From: Blastobasis lacticolella
Taxonomy: Eukaryota > Arthropoda > Insecta > Lepidoptera > Blastobasidae
NCBI GenBank assembly: GCA_905147135.1
Contig: LR990068.1
Location: forward strand, 144,001-208,000
Length of the DNA: 64,000 nt
Direction: 5' to 3'
The translations under genes were made by a program, and so were the position numbers. The stretch's first letter is position 1. Each line of letters starts with the position of its first letter. The notes beneath the pieces are model-generated. The model was not told the origin of the DNA, did no database searches, and worked only from the letters and a program-made list of their open reading frames with translations. This document shows, piece by piece, positions 43,952-55,134 of the stretch.

Positions 43952-44513
43952 TGCGAACTATAGGTAGGTATCTGTATGAACTATTATTTGCGAATATGAC
44001 AACAATTTATATCAATAGAGTGTTGTATGTAACTGCTTACAAATGCATCCGTTTCCGAGTGTCGGCCGATATTGTCTATGGTCGAGCGAAAATACAATCC
44101 GCTTAATTCACTGGAGCATTCCAACCACAACAATATCTACTATTCACTTACGCGCTATGTCACGCGCAGTGCAAAATGCAACGCAATGGTACCTGCGCGC
44201 GGAGTGGGCGACAAAGCTGCGAATGTGCCGAAGAGCGCACAGCCGCGTGTTCACTTGCAATGCCACTATGTGAGGTAGGTCATGTCTCAATCACAATTTA
44301 TTAACTGATTATTGCTATAACTTTTGACCCAATGGTCAGATTTTTAAACTGTTTTCACTTTTAGATAGCTATCGTAAGCACTTTTAAGGATTAACTAGGT
44401 GTAAAGTTAAAAACCTATTTTGGACAAAATAGAAAATAAAAAATCACGGAGCTTGTTAACGATACTGTCACTTGGTTGATGCGCGGCGCGCGAGTTTTAC
44501 GGTTAGTACTTAC

Positions 44514-44645
44514 GGTTATTAGGACTTTTAGAAACATTTTTGTGTAGCACGTTGATGCTTTTTATTTTCAATTTGTTATATTTATTAGTTATTATGGGTA
44601 TCTTTGGATTTGGCCCTTCAGGCTCTAATTGCTCATCATTCCTCC
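44514..44645 (-). other. Exon-like segment in unit A (identical in unit B, 51318-51449)
   Basis: 132 bp on the minus strand between TTAATTTTCCAG and GTAAGTACT. Open in one frame: RNDEQLEPEGPNPKIPII, then a Lys/Asn-rich tail. No family recognised. It is related to the segment at 38352-38485. Its phase does not fit the neighbouring candidate exon at 44827-44955, so a simple gene model fails. Confidence 0.4.
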
Positions 44646-44826
44646 CTGGAAAATTAAGTTTATTCTGTATATCAGACTATGTTGATTACTACGTTCTACT
44701 AATGTTTTGATTCTAATAGATTTTGGGGAATGACCTTTTGATATAGGTATAGACTCCCAAATTATTAAAGTAATGATAGTTTCCGAATGAAAAGCAGGGG
44801 GCAATGGCGTGTGTTTAGATTCTTAC

Positions 44827-44955
44827 CTTCGTAACTTCTTGTTTTTTAAATATTATGGATCCAGACGGGCCCCAATGTCTCAGAAGGGTTTTTTCCTTCA
44901 TTTGGGTTTGATTTATATGTAGTTTCCAATACGAATTATACACATAAACCCGCAT
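44827..44955 (-). other. Short open frame ending at a consensus splice donor
   Basis: On the minus strand, from ATG 44955, 43 codons (MRVYVYNSYWKLHINQ..., LLRHWGPSGSIIFKKQEVTK) end exactly at AAG|GTAAGA. The two differences from unit B (near 44870 and 44932) are both synonymous in this frame (CCG/CCA and ATA/ATT). Function unknown; could be a first coding exon. Confidence 0.35.
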
Positions 44956-45018
44956 TTTTATTTTGTTGTCATTGGGCTATCTTTTTATACTCAAAGGAGA
45001 TTTAAATCTTTTTTGTGC

Positions 45019-45345
45019 TCATCTTATTCTAGGTAACTGCTGGACCCAATCCCTTATCATGACTGCATGAATTATATCCTGGGCCGTCAAGCACGAGACC
45101 GTCCGAAAATTAATATTTTCCATTTCGGGAACTGGCTGGCTGACCACGACCACTTTATCTTCTTTTGTGCCAAATCGTTCTCGAACGCGTTTGAGCGAGG
45201 ACCCGAGCCTTCGATAGAGAATGCAGCGGAGGTTTTTGCAGAATATTCCCGGTCTTTGGACTGGAAGGTTGTCTATAACGTAACTTGGAGTTGGGAACGT
45301 ACTGACCTCTAACTGAGCATTCCTTTCTACAACTGAACCTGACCC
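45019..45345 (-). other. Unassigned 109-codon open frame in unit A
   Basis: Follows GCTAGCAG, a possible splice acceptor, and stays open to TGA 45021-45019. It reads GSGSVVERNAQLEVSTFP near the start, LYRRLGSSLKRVRERFG in the middle and AVMIRDWVQQLPRIR at the end. The stretch is less AT-rich than its surroundings. Both differences from unit B (near 45240 and 45253) are synonymous here (TGC/TGT, AGA/AGG) but would change residues in the overlapping plus-strand frame. I recognise no domain. Confidence 0.4.
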
Positions 45346-45365
45346 ACTGCTAGCCAGTTCGTTAC

Positions 45366-45575
45366 GTTACAAGTTCCAGTCAACACATCAACCTGACTTT
45401 GTAGGGCAGATAGTACTTGCATAACAAGATCCATGAAGGCCTGAAAACGTCCCGTTACCTTGTCACTAGGCGGCGAGGAGGCAGTATTTAGCTAAGCGTG
45501 GAATTCGCTCATCTTCAGAGAAAACATAGCTTTGAGAGCCTTTTGGTTTTCTGCTACTTCTTGCACAGTCGCCAT
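45366..45575 (-). pseudogene. LINE ORF1-like N-terminal fragment
   Basis: From ATG 45575: MATVQEVAENQKALKAMFSL, then KMSEFHA, a TAG, and SSPPSDKVTGRFQAFMDLVM followed by LSALQSQVDVL. The Met-rich coiled-coil layout resembles the N-termini of lepidopteran LINE ORF1 proteins. It stops where an RRK-type block would follow; such a block begins at 38315. Unit B (52379-52170) shares the TAG and has one synonymous and one replacement change. Confidence 0.5.
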
Positions 45576-46631
45576 GAAGCCAAAAGTTGAAGATAATGTG
45601 CAGTGTACAGCCAAAGAGCTGTGATGATACTGGTAGTGAGGTTATGTCACCGGCAGGATAGCAACTCATTCTGTTAATACCGTGTGTAAGTTGTTGCAAA
45701 CAATATAACGTGTAATTTAGCACTCACTTAGCTTAATAAATGAAATTGTACACAAATAACTACAAAGTATATAATATTAAAAGTCAAATATAGACCACTA
45801 GTAGTATTATTATTAGAGGCCTACTGCCAAAAATTGTCGCACAACTGAACGTTCGCTTTTTGAAGCTTTCGCGGAATTGATTTTTCGCACAAATTAACCA
45901 TCGCGCATTCAAGCTTTCGGGCAATCGTCTTCGCGCTATCGTTGTTCGTGCTTTCGGCATTCGTACCCGTGTTCTACACCCCTACATGATAGTTATTATT
46001 ATCAATATTTCATAATTTCTTCTATCTTTCTTAAAAAATATTACTGGATTAGGTATTTCCTCCTACATATCACCGGTTACGGCACAAGTTTTTCTTACCA
46101 ATGTTAAATTTTAATTAAGCTTAATATAATGTTGTTAAAATAATCGTAGGTAACCTACCTTACGCATAAGGGCGCAAATTATAGCGGCTTTATTCCATGG
46201 AATTTCTAGAGAAGTTGTTAACCCTAACTATAGGTATGTGTCGTTTATGGATGATATTTCATTTTTTATTTTTTTTTCACTTTTGTCAGGTTGTACGTAT
46301 TTTATTTACTTTTTATTTTATTTATCTATACAAATTGGAAAATATGAACGTTTAACAATGTGTTATTATAATTGATAGATGGGTGATCATTGGGTGAAGG
46401 ACATCTTAAAGCAACAAAATTTCACTTACTCAGTTATAACTCTCACTCAGCAATGAAACTAAAAAACATAAATGTATATGCATGTCTCGGTTGACCGAGG
46501 CTTTCTAAATCAGGAAATGGGATGATGGTGAATGTAGAAGAAACTGGGCTGAGAAAATACTATTTCTAATGTAACATTATTATAATGAATTCTAGTTTTT
46601 CACTTGGTTGAGAAACTTGCACTAGATCTTT

Positions 46632-46800
46632 AAACGACACTGTAATCCGAGATCCTGTATGCACTAGTCCTGTTCCAGTGGCATATGGTAAGTTGTCTTC
46701 CTCCTCTTCAACGCTGGACATCAGGCCTCAATAGGTATAAACGACACTGTGATCTGAGATCTTATACGCACTAGTCCCGTTCCAATGCCATATATGGTCA
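46632..46800. repeat. Local tandem duplication, 107-bp period
   Basis: 'aaacgacactgtaatccgag' at 46632 recurs as 'aaacgacactgtgatctgag' at 46739, with matching sequence to 'gcatatggt' and 'ccatatatggt'. Present in both large units. On the minus strand the second copy is open through a YGIGTG-like segment, but I cannot tie it to a family. Confidence 0.7.
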
Positions 46801-46829
46801 GTGTTGCCCTTTGGTGGTAGTGTTTCGCA

Positions 46830-47100
46830 CCCCGTTACAATGGGGTGATCGTTGGAGTTGGCGCCTTCTTCACGCCCCCTGAGGTCAAGCGCACCGCGTG
46901 GACCAACGTTGGGTGAAGCCCGGCAAACGACCACGCGTAGGGGCGCCTTCCAGGCGCGGTATATCGCCGAAGTGGGGGCAGCTACAGACGTCGCCGGCGC
47001 CGCGGCAAGCCTTTTCGGAATCCGGAGGTCTCTTCAGGTGGTGGACCCGCGGGACAGTTTCTCAATTAATTCCAATAAAGTTGCGTTATTTGTTTAGCAG
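46830..47100. other. GC-rich segment at the end of unit A
   Basis: Markedly GC-rich ('gcaccccgttacaatgggg', 'cgccggcgccgcgg') within AT-rich DNA, followed by 'ccaataaagttgcgttattt', which contains an AATAAA signal. It looks like the terminal part of an old LTR element, without proof. The frames on both strands lack domains. Unit B has the same at 53614-53884 with three changes. Confidence 0.4.
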
Positions 47101-47209
47101 CAGAGGAATCCCTCTTCCTCAAGGTCCCAATGCTATTCGTTTGAATTCATTTCATGTCGTACTGCATGTGATGGCACAGATGGCACCAAAACCACAGACC
47201 GAAGCTTGA

Positions 47210-49983
47210 ATGTCAACCATATGACTATGTTCATTTAAAAGTTTACATAATCTAGGAACGGGGGAGCTTGCACCTAAAATTGTTCTACGTGCTGGAGGAA
47301 CTAAGGGTGTAATTGGGTTACGAGGAACTCTTACTGGCGCGCGAAAACGAAATTCGACTAATAATTGTGAACAGTCAACCTTACCCCTGAATAATTTAAA
47401 TAGAAACAACATGTCCATAATATCTCTACGCTGTGATAAGGAAAGTATCTTAAAATATTCAAGCCTGCTTTTGTAGGACACAATTTTCTTTGCCTTGCCA
47501 GTAGCAAATGCGAGATGCTACAGAAATCGCTTCTGCACTCGTTCCAAACGCAATGAGTGTGTGGCATAATGCGGACGCCAAACAACACTACAATACTCTG
47601 TGATACTCCTAACAAGACTATTGAATAATAATACTTTGGTCTTTACTGTGCGAAATAATTTGCAGTTCCTTATTACGAAACCCAACATTTTCGAAGCCTT
47701 TTTAATTACATTTTCGATATGTGGAACAAACGTTAGTTTCCTGTCATAAAACACACCCAAGTCTCTCACCCCTTCTAATTCCTTAATTATATTTGTTCCT
47801 ATGTGGTACTCAGAATTTATCATACTCAAATTTCTTGAAAATTTTACATGAGAGCATTTATTATGGTTAAGCTGCATTTTATTATGTATACACCACTGAA
47901 CAAGTCTATCCAGATCCGACTGTAACAATAAAGAATCCTCCGCGGACTTTATCACCTTTGCAAATTTTAAATCGTCAGCATACATGTATGATTTTGAGAA
48001 ATGAAAACAATCGGGAATATCATTGACGAATATATTAAACAAAACAGGACCCAAATGCGAGCCCTGTGGCACACCAGATGTTATGCACCTTGTCCCAGAT
48101 TTAAAACCATTAACTACTACATAAAAAACACGCTGATCAAGATAGGAGTTTAACCAAGTCAATAATGTGCCACATATTCCATATAGAGCCAATTTGTGAT
48201 TTAGAATTTTGTGTGATACTTTGTCAAAAGCTTTACTAAAATCAGTGTATATTACATAATATTGTTTCCCACCATCCAAAGCCTCGACTAGTGACTCCGT
48301 AAAGGCAACTAGATTAGTACACGTTGATCTTGATTTAACAAAACCAAGTTGAGCGTCACTGATATAGTGTCTAAAGTGAGCATGTAAGAGCTTACAAATT
48401 ATGGAATCAAAAATTTTTGCAAATATTGACAAAACGGAAACAGGTCTGTAATTAGCAACAAAATCTTTGCTTTCTGATTTGTGAATGGGAACCACTTTAG
48501 CTACCTTCCACAGTGACGGAAATACCCCAGTAACCAAAGATTTATTGTACATGATTAGTAAGGGCGCAACCAGAGCCGATGCACAAGAAGCTATGAAGAT
48601 AGGTGGTATTCCATCTGGCCCAGCTCCCTTATTGCAATTAACTTTTTTAAGTAATTCATATAACGTCTCCTGATCAACCACAGGTGCAGACAAAGACATA
48701 CTGTTCGTGTGCAAGAAATTATACGAATCAAAGTCATTGTCCAAATCTCTGTCATCTTCAGGGCTGTAAACTGATGCAAAATACTTGGCAAAGAGGTCAC
48801 ATACTTCAGATCCCACCGCAGTCTTCATCGTGCCATCGGACATCAAACCAGGGTACGCACTAGACCCGCCACGCTTCGCCTTAACGTGAGACCAGAACAA
48901 CTTAGGATTCTTCTTAACATTGTGCTCTATATTTTGAATATAATTATTGTAGCATTCAGTGGCGACATGCTCACACCGTTTACTCATCAATTGTAATTCA
49001 ATATGATCCATAGGATTGTGAAATTTTTTATATCTCATTCTAATTTTATTCTTTTCCTTTAACATTTTTATAAGACCTTTGTTAAACCACGGTGGAAACT
49101 TGTTGTTTTTAGGCTTACTTAATGGAACATGATCCTGAATTATTGAGTTTAGTACTTCATAAAAAGCATTGATCATATCATTAACGTCGTTGTACTCTGA
49201 GAAGATCTCACTCCAATCAATCTGATTCAGTAACTTACAAATAACCTCATAATCCGCTCGATAAAAATTACGTTTAGAACTTATCATATTATAAGGTAAA
49301 GAAATCTCAGCACTTAGCAACAAAACGAAATCTAAGGGTGGGTGTATAAGTTCCACATTAATCAAAGGCATTGCCGCGAAGTTCACCGTACAAGAGCTTA
49401 GTGTAGTTAGTATAAGGTCTAGAATACGATCAGTATAAGTAACATTACTTTGTACAAGTTTGTTTACGTTCACAAAATCTAACAAAGCTTGACAAGTATA
49501 AGACAATCTACTGCTTCCAGCAGTGGTGTCAATTAATTTCCAGTCTATAGCACTCAAATTAAAATCCCCAACAATGCATACATCTGAATCGATCACTTCA
49601 AAAACCGAATTACAGTGTGAAATAAAATTATCCAGTAATGAACGACTTACGGGTGGCGGCAAATAAACGGCACAGAGAGCCAGACGACAACGTCCACTTG
49701 ACGGTGAATCATTAAGAGTTACCCACAGGTCTTCACAACTGCTTTCCCAATTCACAACGCGCTTAGAATGAAATTCTCTTTTTACTGCTATCAACACCCC
49801 GCCACCGTCCTTTCCACTATGGAACCCAGAGCCCTCTCTATCCTTCCTGTAAACCTCATACCTATTATCAAACAGCTCACCATTTAGGACTGAACTATTA
49901 AGCCAGGTCTCAGTTAATATTATGACGTCATAGTCGAGAATGCGCCTTGTTGTATTTAATAGTTGAAGCCAGAAAGAGATCAC
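47210..49983 (-). pseudogene. LINE ORF2 (endonuclease-RT), copy B, 3'-truncated by the duplication
   Basis: The same 821-codon frame as copy A (49983-47518) with the same in-frame TAG (47520-47518). The C-terminal continuation is cut at 47210, where unit A sequence joins. Motifs as in copy A, including MYADDLKFAK. Confidence 0.88.
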
Positions 49984-50765
49984 GTTTCATTGGTGAGACA
50001 AACTGTGTCACTATAGATTTAGGGCGAGTATTTGCAGGATTAATCTTTGCTATACGAGTGCAACGAATGATGTCATTATCAGCCAATGTGCAACCTACCG
50101 CAGTTCCTAGTTGCTTTACAATAGAAACCAAATTTTCATTTTGATGCTCTGGTACGCATTGGATCTCCAGGTTATTTACACGTAATTGCTGTTCTATAGC
50201 ATTTAAGTGCTCGTCGGAAGAGTTCAGACAAATAGTGAGCCCATCAATCTTGCTCCTCAGTTCTATGTTCTCCTCTTGTAAAATTTTCATGACACTTTTA
50301 GCAATCCCTTGTTCTTTCTCAATTTCGTCAAATCTGTTACTCATAAAGTTCATCGATTCCTTTACATCCTTCAGCTCTTTTTTTATGGGCTCTAGTTTCT
50401 TATGAATAACACCAATTAGGCTGATATTGAACTGCTTTAACATATTCTCAAACTCAATTCTAATGACATCCTGTACTATCGATTTTACTTCCTCTGCCGT
50501 TATTGCAGGAGTAGCATCCGGAGGCGAGTATAAGACAGGTGTTAACTCGATCGGTGTTAACGTTTCGAATGGGGGTGGAGTCGTCCTTCATCGACTTACC
50601 CGCCTTGTTAATGCACTGAGGACATTTCCAATTTTTTACTATGTTCCTGTCATCTATAGCCGATATGGACAGACAAGCAAAATGATATGCCTTACCACAA
50701 GTTCAACAATTAATCGATTTCTCATGCGAAGTGGCTTTCGCCGAGCAACATCCCCATTTAGACAT
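49930..50765 (-). pseudogene. LINE ORF1, copy B, uninterrupted but frameshifted
   Basis: Starts at ATG 50765 and has the same PHD-like finger and the same TGA (50705-50703) as copy A. There is no hAT element. A 5-bp deletion near 50540 (relative to 'ggtctcttactaactc' in copy A) shifts the frame before the coiled-coil section (50443-49930), which is otherwise the same. Confidence 0.7.
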
Positions 50766-51822
50766 TGCGAACTATAGGTAGGTATCTGTATGAACTATTA
50801 TTTGCGAATATGACAACAATTTATATCAATAGAGTGTTGTATGTAACTGCTTACAAATGCATCCGTTTCCGAGTGTCGGCCGATATTGTCTATGGTCGAG
50901 CGAAAATACAATCCGCTTAATTCACTGGAGCATTCCAACCACAACAATATCTACTATTCACTTACGCGCTATGTCACGCGCAGTGCAAAATGGTACCTGC
51001 GCGCGGAGTGGGCGACAAAGCTGCGAATGTGCCGAAGAGCGCACAGCCGCGTGTTCACTTGCAATGCCACTATGTGAGGTAGGTCATGTCTCAATCACAA
51101 TTTATTAACTGATTATTGCTATAACTTTTGACCCAATGGTCAGATTTTAAAACTGTTTTCACTTTTAGATAGCTATCGTAAGCACTTTTAAGGATTAACT
51201 AGGTGTAAAGTTAAAAACCTATTTTGGACAAAATAGAAAATAAAAAATCACGGAGCTTGTTAACGATACTGTCACTTGGTTGATGCGCGGCGCGCGAGTT
51301 TTACGGTTAGTACTTACGGTTATTAGGACTTTTAGAAACATTTTTGTGTAGCACGTTGATGCTTTTTATTTTCAATTTGTTATATTTATTAGTTATTATG
51401 GGTATCTTTGGATTTGGCCCTTCAGGCTCTAATTGCTCATCATTCCTCCCTGGAAAATTAAGTTTATTCTGTATATCAGACTATGTTGATTACTACGTTC
51501 TACTAATGTTTTGATTCTAATAGATTTTGGGGAATGACCTTTTGATATAGGTATAGACTCCCAAATTATTAAAGTAATGATAGTTTCCGAATGAAAAGCA
51601 GGGGGCAATGGCGTGTGTTTAGATTCTTACCTTCGTAACTTCTTGTTTTTTAAATATTATGGATCCAGATGGGCCCCAATGTCTCAGAAGGGTTTTTTCC
51701 TTCATTTGGGTTTGATTAATATGTAGTTTCCAATACGAATTATACACATAAACCCGCATTTTTATTTTGTTGTCATTGGGCTATCTTTTTATACTCAAAG
51801 GAGATTTAAATCTTTTTTGTGC

Positions 51823-52149
51823 TCATCTTATTCTAGGTAACTGCTGGACCCAATCCCTTATCATGACTGCATGAATTATATCCTGGGCCGTCAAGCACGA
51901 GACCGTCCGAAAATTAATATTTTCCATTTCGGGAACTGGCTGGCTGACCACGACCACTTTATCTTCTTTTGTGCCAAATCGTTCTCGAACGCGTTTGAGC
52001 GAGGACCCGAGCCTTCGATAGAGAATGCAGCGGAGGTTTTTACAGAATATTCCCGGCCTTTGGACTGGAAGGTTGTCTATAACGTAACTTGGAGTTGGGA
52101 ACGTACTGACCTCTAACTGAGCATTCCTTTCTACAACTGAACCTGACCC
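51823..52149 (-). other. Unit B copy of the unassigned 109-codon frame
   Basis: Same length and frame as 45019-45345, with two synonymous differences. The other exon-like segments of unit B are at 51318-51449 and 51631-51759. Confidence 0.4.
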
Positions 52150-54099
52150 ACTGCTAGCCAGTTCGTTACGTTACAAGTTCCAGTCAACACATCAACCTGA
52201 CTTTGTAGGGCAGATAGTACTTGCATAACAAGATCCATGAAGGCCTGAAAACGTCCCGTTACCTTGTCACTAGGCGGCGAGGAGGCAGTATTGAGCTAAG
52301 CCTGGAATTCGCTCATCTTCAGAGAAAACATAGCTTTGAGAGCCTTTTGGTTTTCTGCTACTTCTTGCACAGTCGCCATGAAGCCAAAAGTTGAAGATAA
52401 TGTGCAGTGTACAGCCAAAGAGCTGTGATGATACTGGTAGTGAGGTTATGTCACCGGCAGGATAGCAACTCATTCTGTTAATACCGTGTGTAAGTTGTTG
52501 CAAACAATATAACGTGTAATTTAGCACTCACTTAGCTTAATAAATGAAATTGTACACAAATAACTACAAAGTATATAATATTAAAAGTCAAATATAGACC
52601 ACTAGTAGTATTATTATTAGAGGCCTACTGCCAAAAATTGTCGCACAACTGAACGTTCGCTTTTTGAAGCTTTCGCGGAATTGATTTTTCGCACAAATTA
52701 ACCATCGCGCATTCAAGCTTTCGGGCAATCGTCTTCGCGCTATCGTTGTTCGTACTTTCGGCATTCGTACCCGTGTTCTACACCCCTACATGATAGTTAT
52801 TATTATCAATATTTCATAATTTCTTCTATCTTTCTTAAAAAATATTACTGGATTAGGTATTTCCTCCTACATATCACCGGTTACGGCACAAGTTTTTCTT
52901 ACCAATGTTAAATTTTAATTAAGCTTAATATAATGTTGTTAAAATAATCGTAGGTAACCTACCTTACGCATAAGGGCGCAAATTATAGCGGCTTTATTCC
53001 ATGGAATTTCTAGAGAAGTTGTTAACCCTAACTATAGGTATGTGTCGTTTATGGATGATATTTCATTTTTTATTTTTTTTTCACTTTTGTCAGGTTGTAC
53101 GTATTTTATTTACTTTTTATTTTATTTATCTATACAAATTGGAAAATATGAACGTTTAACAATGTGTTATTATAATTGATAGATAGGTGATCATTGGGTG
53201 AAGGACATCTTAAAGCAACAAAATTTCACTTACTCAGTTATAACTCTCACTCAGCAATGAAACTAAAAAACATAAATGTATATGCATGTCTCGGTGGCTT
53301 TCTAAATGATGGTGAATGTAGAAGAAACTGGGCTGAGAAAATACTATTTCTAATGTAACATTATTATAATGAATTCTAGTTTTTCACTTGGTTGAGAAAC
53401 TTGCACTAGATCTTTAAACGACACTGTAATCCGAGATCCTGTATGCACTAGTCCTGTTCCAGTGGCATATGGTAAGTTGTCTTCCTCCTCTTCAACGCTG
53501 GACATCAGGCCTCAATAGGTATAAATGACACTGTGATCTGAGATCTTATACGCACTAGTCCCGTTCCAATGCCATATATGGTCAGTGTTGCCCTTTGGTG
53601 GTAGTGTTTCGCACCCCGTTACAATGGGGTGATCGTTGGAGTTGGCGCCTTCTTCACGCCCCCTGAGGTCAAGCGCACCGCGTGGACCAACGTTGGGTGA
53701 AGCCCGGCAAACGACCACGCGTAGGGGCGCCTTCCAGGCGCGGTATATCGCCGAAGTGGGGCCAGCTACAGACGTCTCCGGCGCCGCGTCAAGCCTTTTC
53801 GGAATCCGGAGGTCTCTTCAGGTGGTGGACCCGCGGGACAGTTTCTCAATTAATTCCAATAAAGTTGCGTTATTTGTTTAGCAGCAGAGGAATCCCTCTT
53901 CCTCAAGGTCCCAATGCTATTCGTTTGAATTCATTTCATGTCGTACTGCATGTGATGGCACAGATGGCACCAAAACCACAGACCGAAGCTTGAGCAAACC
54001 AACCAATCGTCATGAGAGCGGTGACAGTGATTAGTATCTGTCACTGCACTGCGGAATCGGGTAGTAAGTCCATAGCAGTATCGGTCAATTGACTTTCTA

Positions 54100-54284
54100 T
54101 TTGTACATCATACACTTGGTCTTTTCGTTTTAAGTCATTCGTTCAACGCGCTATTTACAACGATTTACACCGTTTCTTTACTATTGTAACGGCTATTTAC
54201 ACCTATTAAATGAATAAAAGAACGAATGGATATATGTATTGAATGAACGATTAAATTGAAAAGACCAAGTGTATGATGTACAAA
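54100..54284. mobile_element. Mariner-type MITE (long hairpin)
   Basis: 185 bp between TA dinucleotides (54098-54099 and 54285-54286). The ends are inverted copies starting TTTGTACATCATACACTTGG and stay similar for about 45 bp, including 'cattcgttca'. TA target and hairpin form fit a Tc1/mariner-mobilised MITE. Confidence 0.85.
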
Positions 54285-54330
54285 TATCCACGGCCTTGTT
54301 AAAAACTGTCACGTGGTACCTGAAACTGTC

Positions 54331-54367
54331 CAACTAGTCCTAGGGCTAAAGGCCCTAGGACTAGTTG
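54331..54367. repeat. Perfect 16-bp hairpin with 5-base loop
   Basis: CAACTAGTCCTAGGGC, loop TAAAG, then the exact reverse complement GCCCTAGGACTAGTTG. A weaker inverted repeat (GGACCAGGCGC / GCGCCTGGTCC) follows at about 54569-54617. Confidence 0.9.
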
Positions 54368-54461
54368 ATGGCGGAAGGAGGAAGATCTTAGTCAACCTCG
54401 CTTCACCGCCAGCATTGGAACTCGTAGCGGTACTGAAGTTCGAGTAGCCTCAAAGTCTGAA

Positions 54462-54740
54462 ATGGTCAGCCATCAGTTCTTGTACTCTGCGTGCGTTGCT
54501 TGTATGTTATTAAGTAATCTTAGTATTACATTTTTGCGCCATTTGGCGTTAAAACTCTTGGGCCGTGGGGACCAGGCGCACATTCCTTATTTCGGAAGTT
54601 ATCTAAGCGCCTGGTCCAAATTACAAATAACCAGAAGGCTGGCCCCTTCCTGGGTCAGCGCTATTCAGCGGGGCAACGCGGCCAACCTTCTGTTGACCTG
54701 TTTAAATTCGGAGGACCTAGGTCAAGTTTTTTATCTTTAG
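54462..54740 (+). pseudogene. Retroelement-like C-terminal fragment
   Basis: The frame ends in SAIQRGNAANLLLTCLNSED and then VFYL and a stop. An AIQRGNAAS-like motif near the C-terminus is something I recall from insect retroelement proteins, but I cannot name the family. A 3' UTR with AATAAA (about 54813) follows. The inverted repeat within it (54569-54617) makes part of the frame structured. Confidence 0.35.
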
Positions 54741-55134
54741 TTTTGTTAGATTTAAGGTTTTTGTTGTTAGAGTAAGACTTTTTTTAAATGTTAATAATTG
54801 TAATTCTATAAATAAATTTACAGTTATCTTAGTTACGTACTTAGGTTTATTTTATCAATAATAATATCGTTTAATTTAATAATATTCACTTTAAGTCGAC
54901 ACTACAACGAATTCTCGCGTTAACAATCGCGACCTAGCACTGCTTGAAACTGCTTGAGAATGCCTGTAAACGTAACGTCAATGTATGCGTGAAAAAAATA
55001 GCGATTTGTTTCCAGTGGACCTTCTGCTTGGGGCGGGCCGTTCTTTATTTTGTGCTTTCAGTGTAAATTACCTGAGCTGATATCAAAATTGTTATTATGA
55101 AACACACTTTAAATTAGCTTTATGAATATTGAAG

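Larger units (their letters stand above)
38893..44278 (-). mobile_element. Non-LTR retrotransposon (copy A), with hAT insertion
   Basis: Read on the minus strand: a 5' leader (from about 44278), ORF1 (43951 to about 42090, split by a hAT element), ORF2 (42143-39306), a 3' UTR and a poly(A)-like T-run on the plus strand at 38893-38905. ORF1 runs directly into the middle of the endonuclease region. The end of ORF1 and the start of ORF2 are therefore deleted; unit B has the same deletion, so it predates the duplication. The 5' limit is uncertain. Confidence 0.75.
39370..47209. repeat. Large tandem duplication, unit A
   Basis: 7840 bp, repeated directly by unit B. The left breakpoint lies inside the C-terminal coding part of the LINE ORF2. 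At the junction (47207-47209) and at both outer breakpoints (39367-39369, 53991-53993) the bases are TGA, a 3-bp microhomology. Apart from the hAT insertion (1021 bp with its duplication), the units differ by short indels (10 bp near 44180, about 20 bp near 46500, 5 bp near 43725) and roughly twenty substitutions by eye. Confidence 0.93.
47210..53993. repeat. Large tandem duplication, unit B
   Basis: 6784 bp, matching unit A from the first base after the TGA microhomology. After 53993 the sequence is unique. The LINE copy here has lost its 3' end because the duplication starts inside it, so unit B is the downstream product or the assembly has joined two haplotypes. Confidence 0.93.

Noticed and set aside
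45067..45312. 81-codon plus-strand frame in unit A (and 51871-52116 in B)
   Set aside because: Both differences between the units change residues in this frame but are synonymous on the minus strand, so the minus frame is the better candidate.
53991..53993. Target-site duplication for a mobile element the size of unit B
   Set aside because: The shared TGA is only 3 bp and the block has no terminal repeats; a microhomology junction of a tandem duplication explains it better.
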